DNA from: Schizochytrium sp. CCTCC M209059
Taxonomy: Eukaryota; Sar; Bigyra; Thraustochytrida; Thraustochytriidae
DNA: 64,000 nt
NCBI GenBank assembly: GCA_000818945.1
Contig: KN805383.1
Coordinates: 506,552 to 570,551, forward strand
Direction: 5' to 3'
In this document: in pieces, positions 9,689 through 19,684 of the stretch
How the letters are laid out: each line of letters begins with the position of its first letter
Position numbering within the stretch: position 1 is the stretch's first letter
Notes under the pieces: model-generated
Databases searched by the model: none
The model's input: only the letters and a program-made list of their open reading frames with translations
Told to the model about the DNA's origin: nothing
Translations under genes and position numbers: made by a program

Positions 9689-11827
9689 TCAGGGGTCAAT
9701 CGTGATGCGTTTGATGTCAAAAAACGCACAGCCACTGGTGTCAATGGAGCGGATCATGAGCAGACCAGGCTGAGCGGTGTCAAAACTATGAATCGAAGTG
9801 GGAACAAGAGCCGTGACCCTGCCTCTGTTGCGAGACGTTGCTACTAGAACCCAGTTCGGATCTTGGAGATCGTCACCATAGTCAAAGTCTTCAATGACCT
9901 CTTGAGAGATCTCATCCAGCGCAAGATAAATACCAACATTCTTGGCAATTCTCTTGGTATTGCCAACCTTCCAGCGAAAAGTGTACGACTGCCCTTGGGC
10001 AAAACTTCCAGAGCTTACGATTTGAAGCGGCCGAATCTTCAGAAACCGGACCCGCGTTTCCGCGAAAGCGTAATCGCCAATGAGAGCATCCTCGAAAGAT
10101 TCAATGGTGCCGTTTTCATCGTAGAGCGCACGCTCGTGGAATCGCATGGTCATTCTCGACCGTCTCCGAGGAAGGATTTCTTCGAGGGTTTCGATGCTGT
10201 TGAGCAAAAAGTAGAGATTGGGAAAGTAACGAGTCTTGCTTTGCGTTGGCTCCCAGACACGAAAGCGAGCTACCGACTGCATGCGATAGCTTGCGCGCCC
10301 ATTGTCAGCACGTACCCATTGAAAAACGGAATTGCCATCTGTAGAGGTTGTGCTCCCTTCCAAGAAGAAGCCTTGCTTTGCAGGCACTCTGCAAGTTCTG
10401 GGAGCTGACACAATCGGCGAAGATCGAGAGGTGGAAATGACGGTTCCGCAAGATTTCTTTTCGAGAAAGGCTCGCGCTCGTTGAATGGAGATGGGATGAA
10501 AAATCGGCATCGCGGTGAACTCGACATCGGTGCTGTAGCACAGGCCGGCATAGCTCATGATCGTGGTTCCAGATCCTGCTTCCACTGCGTCTCTTCTGTC
10601 CAATTGGCTGTTGCTATATTGACAGTCGCGAAAAGTGTGGCCCATGCCGACCTGATGGCCAAGTTCGTGGGACACAAAGTCAATGGCAAAGATGTCCCCG
10701 GTAGGGTCTTGAAGGCCTGTTGTACCCATTTCTTTCCAATACGTGCAAGCGCTTTCAAAGGCGGCAACGCCACCCGACGCTGTGGTGAAGCTGTGACCAA
10801 TATCATACTGGTCGACGGTGACTCCACGCGCTTCAAGAAAGTCGTATGTTTCGTACAGGATGTCAATGTCATTGCTCAGATCGCATGTATCATCTGTAGA
10901 GTCTGGAAGACAGATCAGCTCATCGTTGTTGTCAATGAGTTGAAAGTAGACGCCGAGCTCGCGCATGTACACATTGTTCACGCGATAGATGATTTTCAGC
11001 ATTGCCAAGAGAGCAGCCTCTTTCGTACTTCCGCTTACAGCCACATACTCTTTGTGCGCAATGAGCGCGAGTCTAAGCTTGCGTCCTACGGTAGGTGACT
11101 GCGTGGAAGACGCGAACGCTCGTTGCTTGCTCGAGGTCGAAGCGTTTACCTCGTCACTTGAGGCTGACTTTGCCGAAGCTTTGGTCGCGCTCAAACGCGC
11201 CTTGAGGTCCGCGTCATTTGGCACGGGAGCTTCCGCGTACTTGTAGCGGTTAGACCCAGCGCCGGCGTGCTTGCTTGCAGCACGTGCTTTACGAGTGTTG
11301 TAGACAAGATATGTCGACGATGACGGCACAGCGCTGTCCACATAGATTGATTCTGCAGACATGGGTTGCTGAAAGGAGATGGAGATCGAGTCCGGAGCTC
11401 CCTCTTCTCCGGCGAGGTCGATGAGACTGCCATCGTCGCATTTGCCCCGCCAAACGTGCAACGTAGGAAACTTGGCAGCGAGGGGTGGTGGCATGGCCAG
11501 ATTGGACTCTGTGAGGTTGCAGAGGAGGGTTGTATTCGCTTGACCAGGCATGGCAAAAGACAACGTGCTGGTGCTGTTGCGCATGGAGGTCAAGTGCTCG
11601 AAGACCTCGTTGATGTGAATTTGTACGTAGTCGCCGATCTCGGCGACTTCTAGCAAGGCGCGATTGTGGACATGCTCATCTTGCGGAACTTCGTTCTCTT
11701 CGAGCGGAGTCCATGCCTGAAGGTGCACTCCATGTTGCTGCTGCTGCTGCTGCTCAACCGCTGCGACTGACGTACAACTGCCGCATGCTGCCAGCAAGAC
11801 CGCGCCCAAGATCACCTGCTTCACCAT
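9689..11827 (-). CDS. Secreted reprolysin-like zinc metallopeptidase (metzincin), copy 1
   Basis: 712 residues from the ATG at 11827, chosen because it starts a clear signal peptide (KQVILGAVLLAACGSCTSVAA). In-frame ATGs up to 12022 would put about 65 polar residues in front. A propeptide-like region (about 50-260) is followed by a catalytic domain with HELGHQVGMGH at 387-397 (three zinc histidines and the catalytic Glu) and a Met-turn in IMSYAGLC. The C-terminal 250 residues are beta-rich, possibly an accessory domain. The fold resembles M12B-like (reprolysin) peptidases found in microbes. It is a paralogue of the protease at 19989-22484, with matching blocks throughout (for example DIFAID before the zinc site, and CGTxIS/CGSxIS plus TSRSSPIVS after it), but lacks its C-terminal PAN domain. 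Probably an extracellular digestive protease. Confidence 0.9.
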   Translation of the reverse strand: MVKQVILGAVLLAACGSCTSVAAVEQQQQQQHGVHLQAWTPLEENEVPQDEHVHNRALLEVAEIGDYVQIHINEVFEHLTSMRNSTSTLSFAMPGQANTTLLCNLTESNLAMPPPLAAKFPTLHVWRGKCDDGSLIDLAGEEGAPDSISISFQQPMSAESIYVDSAVPSSSTYLVYNTRKARAASKHAGAGSNRYKYAEAPVPNDADLKARLSATKASAKSASSDEVNASTSSKQRAFASSTQSPTVGRKLRLALIAHKEYVAVSGSTKEAALLAMLKIIYRVNNVYMRELGVYFQLIDNNDELICLPDSTDDTCDLSNDIDILYETYDFLEARGVTVDQYDIGHSFTTASGGVAAFESACTYWKEMGTTGLQDPTGDIFAIDFVSHELGHQVGMGHTFRDCQYSNSQLDRRDAVEAGSGTTIMSYAGLCYSTDVEFTAMPIFHPISIQRARAFLEKKSCGTVISTSRSSPIVSAPRTCRVPAKQGFFLEGSTTSTDGNSVFQWVRADNGRASYRMQSVARFRVWEPTQSKTRYFPNLYFLLNSIETLEEILPRRRSRMTMRFHERALYDENGTIESFEDALIGDYAFAETRVRFLKIRPLQIVSSGSFAQGQSYTFRWKVGNTKRIAKNVGIYLALDEISQEVIEDFDYGDDLQDPNWVLVATSRNRGRVTALVPTSIHSFDTAQPGLLMIRSIDTSGCAFFDIKRITIDP

Positions 11828-12067
11828 CTTGCTCGCCGCGCTCGTCCGCTTTTCGCGTTCTGCTTCAGCGCGGGCATGGACGCTGCGGCAATGTTCACGA
11901 TCGGCTAGGCTGAACGTCAGAAATCCGTTGTTCTCTTTGTCACACAGTGACACTGGCATATTGGAGAGGTGGACAATTCGACTTTGACTGCGGGTCCCAG
12001 GCTCATGCCGCCTGATTCCCATATTTTTTAATTTTCTATCTGGCTGCCTATCTCTCTCTCTCCCTAC

Positions 12068-12098
<31 letters not shown>

Positions 12099-12426
12099 CG
12101 GGCGATGGAATTACCGCAAATCTGTTTCCCCTACCAACCGCCTGGGCCCTAGATGGCGACGCTGCAGTCGAAGCCGAACCATTGTCTTTCAATCCGTTCA
12201 AAGTGAGTTAATAACGACGGTCCTTTCCGGTTGAGACATTGACGATTTAGGCATTCCTACTGTTCGTAAAGATTGGAAGATGCACGCAACGCACCGCAAA
12301 TCCATGAATGCTAGGTGGATCCGCTTTGTCTTGGACTGTTTTTATTACAGTTAGGCCTAGCTATCCTTTTATTAGTATACCAGGGGTGTTGGTGAGAAGC
12401 TCGTTGCAACAACGCGCGGCGTGAGT
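11828..12426. other. Intergenic region with a CTGT microsatellite
   Basis: Contains the upstream region of protease copy 1 and the 3' flank of the aldehyde dehydrogenase. A perfect (CTGT)n tract lies at about 12068-12098. No gene seen. Confidence 0.6.
12068..12098. repeat. (CTGT)n microsatellite
   Basis: About eight perfect tetranucleotide units, upstream of protease copy 1. Confidence 0.9.
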
Positions 12427-14104
12427 CTACCTATTGGCCTTGCCGGTTGCGACTGTGGACGCGAGATCAATCCAAATCGTCTTGGACTCCTGGTATTGAA
12501 GATTTGCTTCAAGGGACTTATCGCGACCAATAAAGCCAGACTGCTTGTAGCCCCCGAATGGGGTGGTCTCGTTGCCCTCTGCAAAGCAATTTACCGACAC
12601 ATTGCCCGCACGGAGCTTGCGCGCCACACGGTGCGCGCGGCTGAGATTTGATGTGTACACGGATGCCGCAAGACCATACTTGGAGTCGTTGGCGATGGCA
12701 ACAGCTTCCGTTTCTGTCTTGAAGGGAATGACCACCAATACGGGGCCAAATACCTCTTCTTGCGCTAGCGAGGAGCGATTGTCGACATTGTCGAAAATAA
12801 TTGGCGGAACGAAGCGATTCTCAGGCCCGCGCTGCGCTCCTTGTGCAAAGGTTTGCGCACCTTCTTCCTGAGCCGAAGCAATGAAGCCACGCACTTTTTC
12901 AGCGTGTGAAATCGAGATCATGGAACCAATCTTGGTCGAGAGCAAGAGAGGATCACCCACTTCCCAGTCCTCGAGTCGATCCTTGAGTTTGCCAAGAAGC
13001 TCATCCTTGACGGCTTCGTGCACGATGAGGCGGCTTCCGCAGCTGCAGTTTTCGGCCTGGTTCCAAAATGCGGCGCTCATGATATGGTCGGCAGCTTCGT
13101 CGAGGTCTTTGACGTCGTCAAAGACAAGTTGTGGACTTTTGCCACCCATCTCGAGAGAAACACGCTTGAGATTAGACTTGGCAGCAGCTTCGAGCACGAG
13201 ACGGCCGACCAAGGTGGACCCTGTGAAGCCAATCATGTCAACGTCCATGTGGGCTGCAAGCGCTGCGCCCGCAGTTGCGCCAAGGCCCGGAACGACATTG
13301 AACACACCAGGAGGCACGCCCGCCTCGAGCGCGAGGTCGGCAAGACGAATGGCGCTGAGCGAGGTGAGCTCGGCAGGCTTAAGGACGACACTGTTGCCCG
13401 TGGCCAGCGCAGGCGCGATCTTCCAGCCTACCATGGCCAAGGGGAAATTCCACTGTATTTTGTAAGATGAAAAGTTATTGCGACGCGCATTGCGTTAGTG
13501 GTCATGCATGCGAGGGGTTCTCGAGACGATGGTTTTCGATCTCGTCTTCCTTGTCTTAATGGAATAATCGATAACGTACCGGGGTGATCAGGCCCACGAC
13601 GCCGACAGGCTCCCGCACGATCATAGCGAGGTGGTCGGGGTCTGTCGGGGAGATCTGATCTTGAACTTTGTCGACGCTCTCAGCGTGAAAGCGAATGCAA
13701 GTCGCAGTTTCGGGAACGTCGCCTTCGAGACAGTCTGCGATAGGCTTGCCTGCCTCAACCGCATCAAGGACAGCAAACTCAAGGGCGTGCTCTTCGAGAA
13801 GATCCGCCAATCGTTGAAGGATCTTCATACGTTCACGTGGAGCGAGCGTGGACCATCTACCGTCCTCAAAGGCTGTGCGCGCTGCGCGAACAGCATCATC
13901 GATCTCTGAGGCTCCGCACGCAGCGATCTCGGCCACGAGCTTGCCTGTCGCGGGGTTCTCGCTTTGCAATCTTTCCCCACTCGCGCAATCAACAAACTTG
14001 CCGTCGATCGCGGCAAGCCTCTGCACCTTTGTGGACAATTTGGCGCCGTCGAGTTCAAGCTCACGTACCTTGGCGTCCACAGCGTCCTGATCTATCCCGG
14101 CCAT
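12427..14104 (-). CDS. NAD(P)-dependent aldehyde dehydrogenase, two exons
   Basis: Exon 1 is 13580-14104 and exon 2 is 12427-13452; together they encode 516 residues, normal for the ALDH superfamily. The join restores the conserved ITPWNFP motif: exon 1 ends in ...LITP and exon 2 starts WNFPLAMVGWK. The general base Glu lies in LEMGGKSP (about 276) and the catalytic Cys in NQAENCSCGSR (about 311). The cofactor Lys is in VVLKPAE and GFTGST follows. EVFGPVL and NCFAEGNETTPFGGYKQSG mark the C-terminal half. No targeting peptide is obvious, so it is probably cytosolic. It belongs to the broad ALDH1/2/betaine-aldehyde group; the substrate cannot be assigned. It is divergent from the SET-domain gene with about 450 nt between starts. 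Confidence 0.95.
13453..13579 (-). other. Spliceosomal intron of the aldehyde dehydrogenase gene
   Basis: 127 nt, phase 0. Donor GTACGT follows the CCG Pro codon, and the acceptor is TACAG before TGG. Removing it restores a universally conserved ALDH motif, so the boundaries are secure. Confidence 0.95.
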
Positions 14105-14560
14105 GACGCGGCGACGACGTTGACGTCGATAACAACGAGACCGACACCAAGCTCAACAACGACGACGAGGAGATCGACAACGACAACAGCAGCAGCGGAA
14201 CTCGAGCGCAGCTGTTCAATGTCCTTTTGCCCGCCTCTCTATACGTGTATGATCGATTGCTTGTTTGCTGCGCCTGTAGGCCAACTACGAAAGCAGAATT
14301 GTTGCCGCGTTTGCTCTTGCAGCTTCTGCTGCTAGCTGCTGTATGTGTGCTTCCATTCGACCGAGCCCTCGGCCAAACCTCGAGCCGACGCCTTTGCGGC
14401 ACCAACGTCGACGCCGAAGCGAGCGCTCCGCTCTGACGTTGGCGGCGATCTCGACTTCGGCAGCGAGGTCGGCGGCGGCACGTCACTGGCGCGACAAGCG
14501 CCGGGCGCGAGCTCTTTCGGCTCGGAAGCTTGGTCGTGAGGTAGAGTAGTACACAATACA
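14105..14560. promoter_or_regulatory. Divergent promoter region between ALDH and SET-domain gene
   Basis: 456 nt between two head-to-head start codons. It holds short CAACGACG-type repetitive sequence near 14110-14200 and no convincing gene. Function as a shared promoter is inferred only from the orientation. Confidence 0.5.
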
Positions 14561-15601
14561 ATGCGTCTGAGCTCGAAAGCGTTCTTATTGTTGTTGCTGG
14601 GCTTGCCAGGGGCCACCTTTTTGGGTGAGCATCACTCGCAATGCGAAGCCGCGCACATCACAGAGACTGCGAAATCCTTGCTGCAGACAATGGATGCATG
14701 GCTGCAGGCCTTGAACCCGTCTGCGGGCCTGCAACTCGATGCTGTAGAGCTCGCCGCTCAAACCTGTTGTGGTCGCGGAATTCGGGCGACGCGAGACTTG
14801 GCCAAGGGCGAGCGTGTAGCCCGAATTCCGCTTCGTGCTCTTGTGAATGTAGAACATGCTGTGGCTACTTTCCTTCATGACGGCTGGTCTGAGCAAACAC
14901 TCGACCATCTTGGCGACCTAGACCTCATGGCTGCCTTTGTCTTGCGCGAGCGCGCAACTCCACGTGATTCGGCTTGGTCCGTGCTTTGGGAAAGCATGCC
15001 TGTTAACTTGACCACGACTGCACTTTTCCTTTGCGACGCTCAATTGGATTCGCTCGCCTTGAAGGCGCCTGATTTTGCCAGCGAGATTCGCGATCTTCAT
15101 TCGAGCTTGCGATCCCGTTGGCGCTCGAGCGCCCTCTTGCAATCTGTAGCCTCGGATCCCTTCGTCTTTATGACGAGTATTGCGCTTGTACAAAGTCGCA
15201 TCTTTGGCGTGCCTGTACGCAGCCCTCGCGATGGGAAATGGCACAAGGCATCGTGCCTCGTTCCGTTTGCAGATCTTCTCAACACAGGTCCAGCAGACGC
15301 GTTGAATGCTGACTGTGCGACAGATCGCGAGAGTCAATTCTTTGATTGCTTTACAACGCGCACGGTATCGGCACGTGAATTTCTTCTCGCTCCGTATGCG
15401 CAAGGCGCCTCCGCTCGACATACTTGGCTCGCGTACGGTTTTGTTGATGCGGCCCTCTCAAATTCACCAGACGATGCGTCACTCATTTCGGCACATGAGA
15501 TGATTATCCAAGAGACTTCCTGTGAAAGCAAGCAAGAGCCACCATCACTAGACTGCGCAGCAGACGTCAGTTTGGCTTCGGGCGCTGATAATTCTTTGTG
15601 A
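14561..15601 (+). CDS. SET-domain (SETD3/Rubisco-LSMT type) protein methyltransferase
   Basis: 346 residues from the ATG at 14561. The N-terminus (KAFLLLLLGLPGATFLG) looks like a signal peptide or membrane anchor. The split SET fold is visible: GRGIRATRDLAKGERVARIPL (about 71-90), a helical insert, the CLVPFADLLNTG segment (about 233-244) and the C-terminal HTWLAYGFV around 287. In most relatives the segment after ADLLN reads NH; here it is NT, so one SAM-contacting residue is altered. The Rubis-substrate-binding C-terminal domain seems short or absent. Members of this group methylate Lys or His on specific proteins; the target is unknown. The signal-like N-terminus is unusual, because relatives act in cytosol, nucleus or plastid. 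Confidence 0.8.
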   Translation: MRLSSKAFLLLLLGLPGATFLGEHHSQCEAAHITETAKSLLQTMDAWLQALNPSAGLQLDAVELAAQTCCGRGIRATRDLAKGERVARIPLRALVNVEHAVATFLHDGWSEQTLDHLGDLDLMAAFVLRERATPRDSAWSVLWESMPVNLTTTALFLCDAQLDSLALKAPDFASEIRDLHSSLRSRWRSSALLQSVASDPFVFMTSIALVQSRIFGVPVRSPRDGKWHKASCLVPFADLLNTGPADALNADCATDRESQFFDCFTTRTVSAREFLLAPYAQGASARHTWLAYGFVDAALSNSPDDASLISAHEMIIQETSCESKQEPPSLDCAADVSLASGADNSL

Positions 15602-15821
15602 CAGTAAAACGTGAACAGTAACTTTAGCCTGCTGGGGCGACGTAGGCCTAGCATCCCTCTGATGATCAAGCATGTGAGAAAAGGCTCGGATTTTTCGTCA
15701 AGGCAAGGTCAAGCATCAGCCAGCCACTGGCAGGTCGCGGAACAGCAACAAGCAACCTCTAGCAGCAGCAGTACGGACAAAGAAAGAGATAAACGTGCCC
15801 AGGCGGCGGCGGGCGGCATCG

Positions 15822-17198
15822 ATGACGTCTCAAAAAGGCCTGCGCGTGGCCGTCGTCGGGGCCGGGATCGGAGGAAGCGCGACAGCGCACTTTGTGCGGA
15901 GCGGCGATCTTGGCGTTGACATCGCCGAGCTCGTCGTCTTTGAACGCGGCCAACGCGCAGGGGGACGGCTGGATGTCGTGCAAGTGGACGACGCAGGGTA
16001 CGAGGCTGGAGGCTCGATCATCCACGGGAAAAATGCATATATGGTAGAGTTTGCCAAGACGTTTGGGTTGACGCGACAGAGCACGCCCGACAACGAGCTC
16101 GGACTCTTTGACGGCCAGCAAATGTTCCTCAAGACAAGCCCATGGACCCTGGTGACCCTCGCTCGCATGCTCTGGCGATATGGACTCGATATCTTTCGCC
16201 TCAATAAGTACACAGGAGCGCTCTTGGAGAAATTCGCTAAAATATATGAATTGCAGAACATCGGAAAGGGGTTTGCAACACCGCGCGAGCTCGTGGCGGC
16301 CATGGATGCCGACTTCCCTGCGTTGCTTTCTCGTACGCTTCGTGAAAATCTCAAGCAAGAGGGGTTTTCGGAACGTTTCATCGAAGAGCTGGCCATGGGA
16401 ATTGTTCACGTGAATTATGGGCAGACCCCGGCCATGCCGGCATTTGTCGGGTCAGTGGCTCTCGCTGGCTCTGGTGCCGAGCTGTGGAGCGTCAAGGGCG
16501 GGAATCGTCTGGTCGCAGAGGGTCTCTTGGAAGTAGCTCGCCCCGACCGGCTTCTGTTTGATCACAGCGTGGATGCTGTGCGCCGGACAGCTGCAGGGCA
16601 ATATGAGCTGGAGGTGCGCGATCTTGCTGGAAGCCAAGGCGGGGTTGAAGGACCTTTTGATCTTGTTTTTTTGGCATGTCCTGCAATCGCAAATTCCCGC
16701 GAGGCTCAGATCCTCTTTCAAGGCGTCCCCGCGCCTGTTCTCAAGCCATATCAACGTACAGTGGCTACCTTTGTTCCAGGCAAAATGGCTCCTCTCGGCG
16801 AGCCCGAGGGCGCCGATGCGCCTGGCATGGTTCTCGTAACTTCGCCTTCATACTTTGTTAACTCAATTGGAACGTACGGATCGGTCGAAGCAGAGAAAAA
16901 GGTATCGGAGCAGGTACACAAGGTTTTTTCCAAAACAATTCTATCTTTGGAGGGCCTGGAAAGCCTCTTTAGCGAGCTTGCGAGCGATAAGGTCAAGATA
17001 TGTGACTGGCTTGCATATCCAGCGTACGAAGAGGGCGACTTCAATGGAACCGATGGCTTTTCGCTCGATCCAGATGGACACCTCTATCATGTGAATCGCA
17101 TCGAGGACGTTGCGAGCGCAATGGAGATGAGTTGCATTGGGGCGAAGAATTGCGTTCTTCTGGCACGTTCACGACTTTTGCCTCGCGCAAAGCTGTGA
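15822..17198 (+). CDS. Prenylcysteine oxidase / farnesylcysteine lyase-like flavoprotein
   Basis: 458 residues from the first ATG at 15822. An FAD-binding Rossmann motif VAVVGAGIGGSATAHF sits near residue 10, followed by ELVVFERGQRAGGRL and YEAGGSIIHGKNAYM, typical of the PCYOX1 family. The C-terminal signature HVNRIEDVASAMEMSCIGAKN matches the family's last FAD contact region. These enzymes oxidise the thioether bond of prenylcysteines released by breakdown of prenylated proteins, giving the aldehyde, cysteine and H2O2. There is no strong signal peptide at the chosen start, although animal enzymes are lysosomal or secreted. The protein is about 45 residues shorter at the C-terminus than animal homologues. 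It follows the SET gene by 220 nt on the same strand. Confidence 0.92.
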   Translation: MTSQKGLRVAVVGAGIGGSATAHFVRSGDLGVDIAELVVFERGQRAGGRLDVVQVDDAGYEAGGSIIHGKNAYMVEFAKTFGLTRQSTPDNELGLFDGQQMFLKTSPWTLVTLARMLWRYGLDIFRLNKYTGALLEKFAKIYELQNIGKGFATPRELVAAMDADFPALLSRTLRENLKQEGFSERFIEELAMGIVHVNYGQTPAMPAFVGSVALAGSGAELWSVKGGNRLVAEGLLEVARPDRLLFDHSVDAVRRTAAGQYELEVRDLAGSQGGVEGPFDLVFLACPAIANSREAQILFQGVPAPVLKPYQRTVATFVPGKMAPLGEPEGADAPGMVLVTSPSYFVNSIGTYGSVEAEKKVSEQVHKVFSKTILSLEGLESLFSELASDKVKICDWLAYPAYEEGDFNGTDGFSLDPDGHLYHVNRIEDVASAMEMSCIGAKNCVLLARSRLLPRAKL

Positions 17199-17584
17199 TG
17201 CACGGCCGTAATGTAAGGGTGCTTAAAGTAACATTCAAAAAATTGGTGGTAGGCCCTGGTGCCTTTTCATCGGTATGGTTCTTATTGTTTTTATTTTTCG
17301 AGAATCACACATTTGCGAAATGGTGACAATTTGCATCAACGAAAGAAACAATGTATAACATGTGATAATAATATATATAGACATCAGATTCTCCTGCGGG
17401 AAAGACAGGCTGATTGCCAGAACAATAATAGCAGCGATCAACTCGCTCACAAGTTGTTGATCTGACCTCAAAAATCAAATTTTCACGAGGTCTTGGACCG
17501 TGGTGCGAGCGAGACACACTGTTGAATTTAACCAACCGCAAGTCATATTCCTGCTGACAAGCTGACCTGAGATGAAACAGAGAT
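17199..17584. other. Convergent intergenic region, no gene seen
   Basis: AT-richer 3' flanks shared by the prenylcysteine oxidase and the importin-like gene, with no ORF of interest. An A/T-rich stretch near 17350-17385 may hold polyadenylation signals. Confidence 0.5.
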
Positions 17585-19336
17585 TCATGGCCTCTCGAAA
17601 AATCGCGCAAGACTTTCAGCAAGAAATACTGCAGCGCTCTTCTCGCTAACAGGTTGACCTTCTCCGACGTGCGCTAACGTTTGGATGGCCAAGGGAATGC
17701 CCAGAATTACGCAGGCCTCCCGAAATCCGCGCGCGCCGAGAACGCTTGTTTTTCGATCGTCATGAGAAAGGAAGACCTGAAGCAACTCTAACGGCAAAAG
17801 TGTCAGCGCTTCATGATCCGCCTGCTCTAGGTCGGGATTTGTAGCAGGAGCAAGTCCTGTACTACCAGAGTCGCGATCCTCTTGAATCACGCACATCGTC
17901 GCAATCTTTTGCAAGTAGGTGGCGAGACCCTCGAGGGCGCCGCGCTCGGCGAGATCCACAAGATCAGTTCGATCGGCATCTTGCACTACAATCTCAAGGA
18001 GGTCAACAGCCACCTGGTCAATGCCGTTACTGTCGTCCTCTAGGAGCTCGAAGCAAGCACCAAGTACATCTGACGACCGAACGAGCGCGGGGTCGTGCTT
18101 TGCAATGTTGAGTACCGTGAGACACGCACATCTACGAAAGGCCTCACGTGCGTGCCGCAAAACAGGCGGAAGTGCCGAAAGAATAGCATCCTGGAGCGGC
18201 GGACTCATGGCGGGACTTCGAGCAGCCTTGCAAAGAACCCCAAGCGCGGCCTCGAGCTCGTGAGCATGATCGAGGTGATCAAGGCGCAAAAGAAGTCTTG
18301 GGACAGCGTCCGAACTGACGAGAACTGCTTCGGCCCAAGCGCCAGCCTCCGGCTCTGGGCCCGCCATGACGTAGTTGAGAGCCCAGCAGGTGTCCGTGAA
18401 TACATCCGTGTCTCTCGATTCGATGAGATCGCCCAGCGCTTCGAGGACTGGCGTAAAGTCGTGCGTGGAAAAGGGGTACGGCTTGAATCGCAGGAAGTTG
18501 GCGAGAAACCACACGCTTACGCGGAGCCCAGAGCGCGTGGAAGCGCTGCCAAGTGTCGTGAGAAAGGCCTGCATGGGAAAACTGTGATACACGAGGTCAC
18601 GATGGATGAGACTGTCGCCGCAAACGTTTGAAATGCACCATATAGCCTGCTCAAAGACCCTTTCCGAGGGGTCGCTGAGGAGGATGCGCACCACGGCGGG
18701 AACCGCTAGGGCGTCTACAACGGCTTCGGTCATGGTGCTTGTACTGGATGCGACGTTGCTCAGGGCCCAGAGGATTTCGTACACGAGTTCTTCGCGCGCC
18801 TCGGTGCGCTCAATCAACTCGATCAAGCGCGGAACTACGCCTGACTGCACGACAAGCGGGATGGGCGGGGTGTCGGGGCGACTCAGGAGCTCGCGCAGCC
18901 CCCGTGCGCCCTCAAGGTGTTCGTCTGCGTCTTCCGTCTGCAGCATGGCGACGGCCTCCCACAGCGCCGTGTTGTCCTCGTCATCCTCCCCCGCCTGGCC
19001 CACGGCCAGCGCGCTCGGGCGGCGCGTCCCCGTGGGCGGGCGCAGGAGATCGTCCGACAAGGCGTACGGCCTCCCGTGCGAGGGCCTGCGGTCGCCGACG
19101 GGGGCGACGTGCGACTCGATGCCCGGGAGGCGGCTGCGCGCCCGGGGTTGCCGCGAGGCCTCCTTGAGCCGCGCGAGCCGCCGCGACGCGCGCTTGCCGT
19201 GCAGGTCGCGGTCGAAGCTCTCCTCCGCGCGCTCGGCCAGCTCGCGCAGGACGTCCTCGTGGCACGCGCGCTGCCACCGCTCGCCCGCGTCCGGCGTCGC
19301 CGCGCCCTGCGGCTTGAAGATCTTGCGCGCGTCCAT
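17585..19336 (-). CDS. Divergent importin-alpha-like armadillo-repeat protein
   Basis: 583 residues from the first ATG at 19336. The N-terminal 70 residues are basic and resemble a weakened importin-beta-binding domain (RKIFKPQG, then ERWQR and LHGKRASRR). About eight armadillo repeats follow from about 115. Three of them carry the importin-alpha ladder in altered form: WALSNVAS, QAIWCISNVCGDS, SVWFLANFLRFKPYP and TDTCWALNYVM. Importin-alpha binds nuclear localisation signals through Trp/Asn pairs on these helices; several Trp and Asn are kept, so cargo binding is plausible. The divergence suggests a specialised paralogue rather than the main housekeeping importin-alpha. The 5' part is very GC-rich, which creates long shadow frames. 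Confidence 0.85.
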   Translation of the reverse strand: MDARKIFKPQGAATPDAGERWQRACHEDVLRELAERAEESFDRDLHGKRASRRLARLKEASRQPRARSRLPGIESHVAPVGDRRPSHGRPYALSDDLLRPPTGTRRPSALAVGQAGEDDEDNTALWEAVAMLQTEDADEHLEGARGLRELLSRPDTPPIPLVVQSGVVPRLIELIERTEAREELVYEILWALSNVASSTSTMTEAVVDALAVPAVVRILLSDPSERVFEQAIWCISNVCGDSLIHRDLVYHSFPMQAFLTTLGSASTRSGLRVSVWFLANFLRFKPYPFSTHDFTPVLEALGDLIESRDTDVFTDTCWALNYVMAGPEPEAGAWAEAVLVSSDAVPRLLLRLDHLDHAHELEAALGVLCKAARSPAMSPPLQDAILSALPPVLRHAREAFRRCACLTVLNIAKHDPALVRSSDVLGACFELLEDDSNGIDQVAVDLLEIVVQDADRTDLVDLAERGALEGLATYLQKIATMCVIQEDRDSGSTGLAPATNPDLEQADHEALTLLPLELLQVFLSHDDRKTSVLGARGFREACVILGIPLAIQTLAHVGEGQPVSEKSAAVFLAESLARFFERP

Positions 19337-19506
19337 GGGCCCGAGGCACGCACGCACGAGCGAGCGAACCTCCGCGGCCCGACCGTCGCGGGGCGGGGGG
19401 CGGCGCGCCAGGGAGCCCGCGCCGGAGGCGTCTGTCCGAGCCCGCGCCTAGCGCTCGCTCGCAGCCTGCAGCTGCAATATCTGTTTGCCTGGGCGAGCGA
19501 GCGAGC

Positions 19507-19530
19507 TAGCAAGCAAGCAAGCAAGCAAGT
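19507..19530. repeat. (CAAG)n microsatellite, arm of an inverted pair
   Basis: About six units; complementary to the GCTT tract at 19653-19684. Confidence 0.9.
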
Positions 19531-19652
19531 ACCAGACCGTGACAGAACGAACCTCCGTGTCTGGTTCTTGTTTTGGGGTGCTGACTCTCAGCTTCCGCCC
19601 CGCCAAACTTCTTCTGTCTGAAGAAAGAGTCGATGCGCACTTCCTGCGCCAA

Positions 19653-19684
<32 letters not shown>
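19653..19684. repeat. (GCTT)n microsatellite, arm of an inverted pair
   Basis: About eight units; complementary to the CAAG tract at 19507-19530. Confidence 0.9.
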
